Shown piece after piece: positions 56,301 through 64,000 of a DNA stretch of 64,000 nucleotides. Location of the stretch: positions 6,953,001 through 7,017,000 of the forward strand of contig NZ_JAVDYC010000001.1 in assembly GCF_031458255.1 (NCBI RefSeq). The letters run 5' to 3'. The position numbers and the translations under genes were made by a program. This DNA is from Catenuloplanes niger (GTDB taxonomy: Bacteria > Actinomycetota > Actinomycetes > Mycobacteriales > Micromonosporaceae). How positions within the stretch are numbered: the stretch's first letter is position 1; each line of letters opens with the position of its first letter. A model generated the notes under the pieces. That model worked only from the letters and a program-made list of their open reading frames with translations. It made no database searches and had not been told where the DNA came from.

Positions 56301-59300
56301 GCTTCACCGGGCTGACCGAATGGTTCCGTCCGATCCTCATCCAGCAGCTGCCCGCCGCCGGGACGTCCCGGTGGCGTCTGACCGATCAGTCCGGCCGGAT
56401 CGTCATGGAGGACGACCGGCTCACCGCCCGGCTGTTCCAGGCCGCGGGCGGGCTGCGCGGAGCCCCGTACGGCACCTCGCTGCCGCCCGTGCTGGCCGGG
56501 TTGCTCACCGCGGCCACGACGGACGACGCGGAGGCGATCTACCGCCGGAACACGGATGAACTGCACGACCGTGGCATCCGGGAGGCGCTGGACCGGCTGA
56601 TCGCGTCCGCCACCGGCCTCACCGGTCTCCCCGGTTACCAGGTCGCGGTCGACCGGCTCGGCGGGATCGCGCCGACGACCGTGCTGGGGCCGCCGCTCTC
56701 CGCCGAACAGTTCCGGCTGCTCGGCGAGGCGGCCCGCGGCCGGGTGTCGCCGGACGAGCCCGCCTACTGCGAGCTGCTGCTCGGTGACGTGCACGACCGG
56801 CTCTACCTGCACCCGACGTCCGCCTTCACCCGCGGCACGCGGCCGGCCGGGGTGGTCGACGACTCCGCGATCGGCCGCGGCGCGCTGGCCGCGATGGGTG
56901 ACTGGCGGTCGTGGGGGAGGCTGCCCGGCTCGGCGTGGAGTGCGGCGTTCGACATGGTGAGCGCGCAGAAGGGCCGGTCCGCGTTCCTGCGGGCGGGCCT
57001 GCCGGGGCGGATCGGGCACGCGGTGTTCCTGCACCACGCGTCGGACGGCACGATCTGGGTGGACAACCTGGACCGGGCCGGCAACCGGTGGCAGATGCGC
57101 GATCGGGAGGATCACCGCGGGCTGCCCACCGGCCTGGACGTGCGCGCCTACCTCACCGAGCCGGACGGGCGCCGGATCGCGCCCGAGGACTGGCCGATCG
57201 CGCCGGAGCCGGAGTCGGACTCGCTGGCCCGGGCCCTGACCGACCCGATCGACCCGCGCGTCGCGGGTGCCGGCGTCGTGGGCCGGGAGAAGGAGTTGCC
57301 CTACCTGGCGCTGGAGTTCCCGGCGAACTTCGTCGGCGATCGGCTGGGTACGACGCTGGTGCGCGGCGCGACGTTCCGCTATATCGCGGACGAGCACGAC
57401 AGCGACGACTACGCGTTCCACATCGAGGAGGTGGGCAAGCCGGCCACGCCACGGACGCCGGGCACGCACACCGTCGGGTTCGAGGCCTATCTCCAGGAGA
57501 GCGCGGCAGCGCAGGACCTGATGCGGTCGCTGCCCGCGGCGGGCCGGACGCTGCAGGAGATCTTCGGTGCCGACCCGCGGTTCCAGGTGCCGGCGAACGC
57601 CGCCGGCGTGCGGGTGATCCCCCGGCTCACGCCGGACCCGGCGAGCACGCACTTCACCTCCGCCGCGGACGTCACGTTCAACCAGTTCACCGCGGATATC
57701 CGGCTGAGCGGCATCCCCCAGTTCTTCACCTGGCTGCGCAACAACAGCACGCAGGGGTACGCCGAGATCATCCGCTCACAGGTGGCCGGCTCGCTGATCG
57801 CGGCCCGGTACGCGGCCGCGCACCCGAACACCTCGGCGAAGACGCTCCTCAAGCTGGAGGGCGTGATGTCCGCGATGCACCTGGTCGGCATCGCGCTGGC
57901 CCGGTCGCAGGCGACGGTCGACCTCTACGCGAACCAGGCTGCCGGCAAGCTCTTCGTGATCTCGGTGCCGCGCGTCCGGCGGCTCGGCATGCTGCGGGCC
58001 GCGCTTCCGCAGGCGGTGCGTAACTGGCTGCACAACAACCGCCAGCGGATCGTGAGCGATTTCGCGACGGGCGAGGCGTTCCGGCTGCACGGCTCGCCGA
58101 CGCCCGCGCAACTGCTCCAGATGGGCGCCGGCACCGACGAGGGCGTGGTGGACGGCCTGCTGGCCTTCCTGCAGAGCAACCCGGCACGCGACCCACGCGT
58201 CTCGGCCTCGCTCGGTGTGAAGACGACCCTGAGCGCCCTACGGCCCAACTCGGCGGACCCGGGCGATCCGTTCGTCCCCTGGGAGTTGCGGAACGTCGGC
58301 GCGTCCGGGGACACCTTCCGGGAGGCGCCGTGGGGCGGGCGTACCTCGCAGTTCGCCCGCGCCAACGTCGGCCGCCCGCTGATGAAGGACAGCCGGTCCG
58401 TCGAGTGGATGCGGGACGTGAGCAGGCTGAGCCGGACGGCCGGTGCGCCGGTCAACGGCAACGGACTCGGCAACGCCGGTGTAACCACGGTCGGCGGTAA
58501 CACGTACTTCCAGGATGACCTCGGCGAGTGGCATCGCTACCACGAGGACGGCTCCTGGTCCTGGTACGGCACCCAGGCGCCGGTCGAGCCGGCGCCCGTC
58601 GTCCAGGACGACGGCTACGACGATTCCTACATCGAGGACATGGGCTCGCTCTCGTTGCTGAGCAGCAGCAGCAGCTCGTCGTCGAGCAGGCCGGCCGGGC
58701 GGTCGCCCGGGTTCTACAACGGCCCCACCGGTATCCGGTACTACTACGACGGCACCGCGTGGTACATGATGCTCAACGACGGCAGCACCGTGGCGATCAG
58801 CCATGAGCCGCAGATCTTCCGGATGGAGCTCGGCACCTCCCGGGCACCCGCCGCGCTCAACCTCGCGTCCAGCCTGCTCGGCGCGCTGCCGGCCGCGGGG
58901 ATGCGGACGGTGCTGGAAGCGCTCGAGCGGCGGCTGCCGGAGCTGAGGACCGCGGCCGCCGGTGAACGATGGCAGGCATTCCTCCAGCTGGCCGCCGACC
59001 TCAAGCCCGCGTCGGTCACCGACGCCACGCTGGAGTCCACGAACATCAAGGTCCAGACCGCGCTCGGCGCGTACGACTTTGCCCGGCTGGACTTCGCCGA
59101 TCTGGCACCGGTCGACCGTTTCGTGGCGGACCTGCTGCCATCCCCGATCACCGCGTCCACCGTGCTGGCGCCACCGCTGAGCGTCCCGCAGTTCGGGCAG
59201 CTGGCAGACCTGGCCCGCACCCGGGTCTCGCCGGACGAGCCGGCCTACTGCGAGTTGCTGCTCGGCGAGGTGCACGACCGGCTCTACCTGCACCCGACGT

Positions 59301-62300
59301 CGGCGTTCCGGGACCGGTCGGTGCGCTCCCGGACCGTGGACGACTCGGTTGTCGGCCGGGGCGCACTGGCCGCGATGGGGGACTGGCGGACCTGGCCACG
59401 CCTGCCGGGCCTGGCGTGGGACGCGGTGTTCGACGTGCTGCGGGCGGAGAAGGGCCGGTCCGCGTTCGTCCGGGCGGGGCGGCCGGGCCAGGTCGGGCAC
59501 GCGGTGTTCCTGCATCACGCGGCGGACGGCACGATCTGGGTGGACAACCTGGACCGGGCCGGCAGCCGGTGGCAGATGCGGCACCGGCACGACCACGGCG
59601 GGCTGCCGAGCGGCCTGGACGCGCGGGCCTACGTCACCGAGCCGGACGGTCGGCAGATCACGCAGATCTCCTCGGAGATGGAGTCGGACTCGCTGGCGCG
59701 GGCGCTGACGGACCCGATCGATCCGCGGACCGGTGCCGCCGGCGTGGTGGGCCGGGAGAAGGAGTACCCGTTCCTGGCGCTGGAGTTCCCCGACGACTTC
59801 GCCGGTGACCCGGTCAGCACGGTGCTGGTGTCGGCCGGCACGTTCGAGCTGGCGGGCGACAGCCACTTCAACGACGTGTACGGCTACCACATCGAGGAGG
59901 GCAGCAGGCCGGCCACGCGGCAGGCCGCGGTGAACCCCGGCATGCCGACGCTCGACGCGTACGCGGCGGAGAGTATGGCCGCACAGGAGCTGCTGCGCCG
60001 GGTGCCGGGCGAGGGCATGACGCTCCAGGAGATCTTCGGGGCGGACCCGCGGTTCACGGTGCGGCCCGGCGCGGAGCGTGTCCGGGTGATCCCGCGGCTC
60101 GCGCCGAACCCGGACCCGGACGCGGAGTTCGCGCACGCCGCGGACGTCACGCTGAACCACTTCACGCCGGACATCCGGCTCAGCGACCTGACTCGCTACT
60201 ACTCCTGGCTGGCGGCCAACAGCGCCACCGGTTACCAGGAGCTCACCCGCGCGCTGGTCCGCGGGTCGTCGTTCGCCCGGGACTTCGCGGCCGCCCACCC
60301 GGCGGCGTCCGACAAGGAGATCCGCCAGGTCGCCGGCGTCGCCACCACCGCCTACCTGTTCGCGCTCGGCATGGCGCGGGCGAGCAACCCGAACAACCCG
60401 CCGACCAGCCTGCCGCTGCCGAAACGGTTCCTCTCCACCGTGGTGCGCGCGGATCCGGCACTGCTGCGCGGCGGTGGTCTCACGGCCGCCGCGCAGACCT
60501 TCCTGCACGACCACCACCAGGACTTCCTGGGCATCTTCGCGGGTGCGGAGGCGCCGCTGCTCTACGGGCAGCACACGCCGGCCGGAATCCTCGGCCTGGG
60601 CCGGCCGGGCGGTCCCACGGTGCGGGACATGCTGCTCAACTTCCTGCACCGCAACCCGCCGCGGATCGTCAGCACGCAGCAGACGATGGGCGTGAACCGG
60701 GTCCTCGGCCTGCTGCCGAACGCGGCCGACCCGAACGATCCGTACGTGGCCGTGGAGGCCCGCAACGTCGGTGAGGCCGGCGACAGCTGGCAGATCCCGG
60801 CGTACGGCGGCCGTGCCGCAGACATCCGCGAAGCAGCCGCGGGCGACCCGGGTGCCGTCACGGTGATGACGGAGCCGCGGGCGCAGGAGCTCATGCACAT
60901 GCTGGCCGAGCTCAGCGAGCGCGATCACCCGGACGGCAGCGGCGCGGGCCGGACCGTCTACGGCGGCACCGAGTTCTTCCAGGACGACCTGCACCGCTGG
61001 CACGTCAACCAGAACGGTGTGTGGTCCCTCTACGGGGACGGAGCGACAGCCCCGGCCTACCACGAGGACTTCCTCGGGCTCACCGAGGACGCGGGCGGTA
61101 TGACACTGCTGTCCAGCTCGGAGTCCGACTCGGACTCCGAGCCGGCACCACCACGGCAGCAGTTCGTCCAGACCGGTGGCCGGCACTACTTCCGGGACGG
61201 CAACCGGTGGTACGTCATGTCGCTCACCACCGGCGACTACGAGGACTCCGGCCCACCGCCCGGCTTCGACCCGCAGGTCTACCCGGCCGCGGTCGGTGAC
61301 CCCGAGCCGACGCGGTCGTCCGCGGGCGTGCGGGACACCGCGGAGGCGGTGCGGTCGCGGTGGACGCAGGCGCGCGACGAGGCCTCGACGGCGCTGGACG
61401 AATTGTCGTCCCGCGACGCGCTGACGGAGTTGCAGACCGTGGCCGCCCGCGCGGCGCGTACCGCGCTGGGAACGATCAGCACCGGCCTGGACATCGTCAC
61501 CGGCCGGCGTGGGGACGTCTCGGACGGGGCCGCGCGGGGCATTCTGGACAGCCTGCCGGCGGTGTACGTCGACGTGGACCGGTTCATGGCGGAGGCGCTG
61601 GGCGGTCCTTCGGGCCTGCCACCGGTCTCCGAGGTGTTCGGTCCGCCCGCCGGCGTGACACCGGCGACGGATCCGGCCGTCCTCATGATGTACGGCCAGC
61701 CGTCGCAGCCGCCGATCCCGCACCGCCCGCGACTCCCACCACGGGACGCCGGTGCCGGGGCGCTGCCGCGCGGCACCGTCGGGCTGGCCGCGGACGGCTC
61801 GTACGTCGTGGCCAGGCGGCCCGACCCGGCCCGGCCCCGGCAGGCGGTCTTCGACGTGTTCGGCCCGGACGGCCGCCCGCGCGGCACGATGGAGGCGCGT
61901 ACCCGGGAGGGTACGGACTGGTCCGGCGCCGAGGAACCGTTCAACTCCTCCGGCGTGCCGGGCGCGCTCGACCTGACGACCTATCACCTGACCGCGCGCG
62001 GCGACAAGCCCTTCTTCCGGTCACTGATGGTCAGCAACCCGAAGGTCCAGCGGGTCCGCGCGCAGGACTACGGCATGACCGAGCTGCCGGTGCCGGCCAA
62101 CTCCACCTTCCGGGAGTACGAGCACGACCGCGTCCGGACGAACCAGACGGCGCGGGACCGGCTGGAGAGCCGCGGCTGGTCGCTGCCGGACCGGCGCGGC
62201 CGGATCTCCCGCCCGGCGTGGACGAGCGACGACGCCCACTGGATGCCGCTGGACCCGGCGACCGACGAGCCGATGGCGGTGGCCACCGAGACGCTGGACG

Positions 62301-64000
62301 GTAACGTCACCCGCCTGGTCTCCGGCCGGTACGTCCAGAACGGCCGCGCTTTCGAGGTGGTGGACCCCGGCACCGGCGAGGTCGTGCGCCGGCTTCGATC
62401 CTGGACCGGCGCGGACGGCCAGTTGCGGTGGACCGTACCGCCGCTGTCCGCCGAGGACGTCCGCTTCTACGACGCCCTCGCCCGGCGGCGGGGCTTCGAC
62501 TCCGGCGAGGACCTGGTACGGACCGTCGTCACCGACGGAGAGTGGGTCGGCCGAGACTTCCTGCTGCCGGGATTCGATCTCTACCGGTTGCCGGTCGGTA
62601 ACGACATCGTCCAGGTGCGGGCGACGCTCGACCGCGGCGGCCGGGTCGTCCGGGCGCTGCGCCCGCTGGCGATCGACGGGGACCGCTTCCAGCGGGACGG
62701 CCACCTGATGCTCAGGGATCTGGCCGCGGCGGGCTGGACCGTGCGTGCCGGGCACCAGAACCGCCTCAGCGCGACCCGGCGGGTCGTCGAGGTCAACCCG
62801 TACCAGCACCAGTCGCGGCGCACGGTGGCGGACGCCCACCGGATCCGCTACCAGCAACCGGCCGGGAGCCCGTTCGTCGGGCTGGTGACGGTGCCGCCAC
62901 CGATCCCGGCGGGGCTGCTCCCGGCGACGCCGGCGGTGTCGAAGGCCGATCTGCGTGCGGTCGTCGACGGCGCGCTGTCCCGCTGGACGGACGTGCGTAC
63001 CGTGGTCGCGGCGCTCGACACCGCGGCGGGAGCCGGCATGCCGGTGCCACGGCGGCAGGCCGCGGACGCCGCGCGCAACGCGCTGGACGGCGTGCACCGC
63101 GGACTGAGCGATCTCGCGGACCTGCTCGGCACACTGCCGGAGGACGTCGCGCAGACGCGGCTCGACCTGCTGATGCTCCGCTACGGGCTGGCGCGCGAGC
63201 TGATCGCGCAGGCGCTGCCGGACACGGACACGGTGCTTCCGGTCCCGGCCGCGACGTTCCGCCCGGTCGACGGCGGTCGCCGGCCGTACCCGGTGGACGT
63301 GGTGACCGGCGGCGTGGCGGACCTGGCCGCGGCGGTCCGGATGTCGATCCTCGCCACCACCGGTCTGCCCGGGACCAGCACGCTCGCGCCGCTGCTGCGG
63401 TCCGCGACCGTGCATCGGGACACCGGTGAGCTGCGCGTCGCCCTGCCGTTGGGCACCGTGCGGGTGAAGCCCGGCGCCGGGACTCCGGGTGCCGCCGAGG
63501 CCGCCGCGGTCGGCGAGCTGGCCGCGCGCGTGTCCGCCGGACTCGGCCACGACCCGGTACGCCAGCAGGCCGAACGGATCCACTGGCAGCACGCGGCGCT
63601 GACCGCCATGCTGGCCGGTGCGCCGGGCCGGGAGCGGCCATGGTCCACCGTCCCGGTGGACCGGAGGGCCCTGGAAACGGAACGCCGGCAGCTGTCAGCC
63701 CTCTCCGGCGAGCTGCTGACCCCACAGGCATCACCGGTGGTACACGCCCTGCTCTCCGCATTGCCGACCGGGCAATCGGGGGCCGGCGTGCTCACGGGGG
63801 ACCAGCTGCGGGAGCTCTGGCAGGTCGTCGTCACCAACGGTGACCGGGCTGCGGGCAGCACGGGGGACCGGAGCCTCGCTGAGTGCCTCGCACTGGTGCA
63901 GGACCTGGTGCGCAGGCTGCATCCGGGCGACTGGCAGGGGCACGGGGTGCGCCTCGCCCGCACCCGGGAGGAGCCTACGCCCGGCCGGAACGCGGAGACC
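44362..64000 (+). CDS. Giant multi-domain effector (polymorphic-toxin-like), 3' end outside window
   Basis: The GTG at 44362 has GAGGAG (44350-44355) six bases upstream. Reading this frame codon by codon I find no stop to the end of the window, so at least 6,546 residues are encoded. Domains in order: an N-terminal region without WXG, possibly a dead papain-like copy (about 180-300). Two papain-fold glutamine-deamidase-like domains follow (Cys432/His518/Asp533; Cys708/His796/Asp811). Then come an amidoligase (about 1255-1500), a helical/beta module (about 1955-2325), a TcdA/TcdB-type glycosyltransferase (about 2440-2810) and a metallopeptidase-like domain with GExxH (about 2915-3100). Three copies of a module made of a papain-like half and an unknown half follow (about 3127-3710, 4108-4690, 4932-5515), then a second copy of the helical/beta module (about 5800-6165). 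Pro-rich linkers separate the parts. The protein has no signal peptide. Export by the neighbouring ESX system is inferred. Confidence 0.9.
45535..46080 (+). other. Papain-fold (toxin glutamine deamidase-like) domain 1 of giant effector
   Basis: The motif YEQNCVLVAIALD carries Cys432, SHMFNVV carries His518, and FIDWQ carries Asp533. This Cys/His/Asp order with a following Gln is characteristic of the Tox-PL papain-fold family, whose members deamidate glutamine or cleave peptides. All catalytic positions are present. Confidence 0.8.
46440..46870 (+). other. Papain-fold (toxin glutamine deamidase-like) domain 2 of giant effector
   Basis: DNCVDCSIALDGWWGG carries Cys708, AHMFNVRN carries His796 and ALDGQKG carries Asp811. 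His-Asp spacing is 15, exactly as in domain 1, and Cys-His spacing is 88 against 86. It is the closer match to the family pattern (NCVNC...LDGQ). Confidence 0.85.
48100..48900 (+). other. Amidoligase-type domain of giant effector
   Basis: FGIEIEF (1265-1271), Trp1323 to ITDGTVDGEIVSP (1326-1338) and GSHVHAS (His1395, His1397) reproduce the three signature blocks of the Amidoligase_2 family, COOH-NH2 ligases of glutamine-synthetase-like fold that form amide bonds. The acidic and histidine residues expected to bind metal and ATP are present. Confidence 0.75.
51680..52665 (+). other. TcdA/TcdB-type glycosyltransferase domain of giant effector
   Basis: IPRIVHSIWMGG (2461-2472) matches the nucleotide-binding VWIGG strand. 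SDLLR has Asp2575 and Arg2578, and GGVYTDSD holds the DxD metal motif (Asp2591, Asp2593). The Asp-Arg-DxD spacing (3 and 16 residues) is the same as in clostridial glucosylating toxins (Asp270, Arg273, Asp286 in TcdB). All key residues are present, so activity on a protein or glycan acceptor with a UDP-sugar is likely. Confidence 0.85.
53101..53670 (+). other. Degenerate zinc-metallopeptidase-like domain of giant effector
   Basis: The segment VAGEIAHSAGMRDEYLD followed by VLGSLMG has the layout of effector metallopeptidases (HExxHxxGLxDEY), but the first His of HExxH is Gly3029. Glu3030 and His3033 remain. The strands before it (LTVNLLAPGD, NWRTDASP) also fit. Loss of a zinc ligand suggests an inactive or altered domain. 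Confidence 0.5.
53740..60905 (+). repeat. Triplicated ~580-residue module in giant effector
   Basis: The copies lie at about 53740-55490, 56683-58435 and 59155-60905. Each begins with a papain-like half: PAYCE (Cys3155, 4136, 4963), GHAVxLHHAxDG (His3238, 4219, 5046) and WVDN (Asp3253, 4234, 5061). Cys-His spacing is 83 and His-Asp is 15 in all three. An unrecognised half follows, with GREKEYPF, HIEE, NQFT and RNWLHNN-type motifs. All catalytic-position residues are kept in all copies. Confidence 0.85.
55500..55745 (+). other. Pro/Tyr/Met-rich linker in giant effector
   Basis: A low-complexity stretch of about 80 residues, rich in Pro, Met, Tyr and Gly, ends in an Arg/Gly-rich RRFQRGGRGGSGRG segment and separates module copies one and two. 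It is likely flexible. Confidence 0.8.
58498..61245 (+). repeat. Short aromatic (Tyr/Trp/Phe) motifs in linkers of giant effector
   Basis: Paired short segments follow module copies two and three: TYFQDDLGEWHRYHEDG with YYYDGTAWYMM (58501-58790), and EFFQDDLHRWHVNQNG with HYFRDGNRWYVM (60967-61220). A related segment, MRYVEGQGWVYFG, lies at 47542. Poly-Ser or Ser/Asp/Glu runs sit between them. They resemble small beta-hairpin binding repeats of the wall-binding kind, but the family is not identified. Confidence 0.5.

Larger units (their letters stand above)
50215..62850 (+). repeat. Duplicated ~360-residue module in giant effector (two distant copies)
   Basis: Copy 1 (about 50215-51330) and copy 2 (about 61765-62850) share ADGSYVVA, FGPDGxPRGT, AVDLTTY, a WTLP/WSLP segment, ATETLDGNVTR, LPGFxLYR and a final VNPYQHQ/LHPYHRK stretch. 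A helical segment like the one at 47080-47440 recurs after copy 2 (62940-63290). Function is unknown. Confidence 0.75.

Noticed and set aside
51422..57652. A 2,076-codon minus-strand frame and many shorter plus-strand frames between 44.4 and 64 kb
   Set aside because: The plus frame starting at 44362 is continuous, has a ribosome site and promoter, and contains recognisable catalytic motifs. The others have none.
58238..61987. A 1,249-codon minus-strand frame
   Set aside because: Antisense shadow of the giant effector; compositionally unlike real proteins and without motifs.
1..64000. tRNA/rRNA genes, insertion sequences, phage attachment sites
   Set aside because: None seen: no cloverleaf-like segments in the short intergenic regions, no transposase-type protein, no terminal inverted repeats flanking a gene.

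Overview
The window is very GC-rich and gene-dense, with GTG starts, strong GGAGG-type ribosome binding sites and a third-position G/C bias strong enough to open long false frames. It looks like a filamentous actinomycete, most likely Micromonosporaceae (Actinoplanes/Micromonospora type). Evidence for that placement is composition and gene content only. The whole window reads as one type VII secretion (T7SS/ESX) locus with its substrates and regulators.

Layout. 1-5.5 kb: the core module, with EccC (5' end outside the window), two WXG100-type proteins and EccD in one operon. 5.5-29 kb: a divergent pair made of a small acidic protein (minus) and a 7,397-residue WXG-headed giant protein (plus) built from several families of internal repeats, followed by a convergent YbaB/EspL-like gene. 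29-40.5 kb: alternating-strand accessory genes. Two are membrane proteins sharing a C-terminal domain. Two are mycosin (MycP) homologues, both of which have lost the catalytic serine and the oxyanion asparagine. One is an unknown 695-residue protein. A LysM-like N-terminal module recurs in three of the secreted or anchored proteins. 40.5-44.2 kb: a membrane-anchored protein with two lytic-transglycosylase-like domains and a ricin-type lectin domain, an ECF sigma factor with a zinc-finger anti-sigma factor, and a 103-residue protein. 44.36 kb to the window end: one uninterrupted frame of at least 6,546 codons that leaves the window. It encodes a chimera of polymorphic-toxin-type enzyme domains: five papain-fold (glutamine-deamidase-like) domains, an amidoligase, a TcdA/TcdB-type glycosyltransferase and a degenerate metallopeptidase.

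How it fits together. EccC and EccD with parts encoded outside the window (no EccB and no convincing EccE is visible) would form the export machine. The mycosin homologues look like structural rather than proteolytic parts. The lectin/transglycosylase protein could open the cell wall. The two giants are the likely large cargo or surface effectors. Six promoters matching TGAACC-N16-(C/T)GT(C/A), all around the ECF sigma gene, suggest that the 29-64 kb part is one sigma-controlled regulon.
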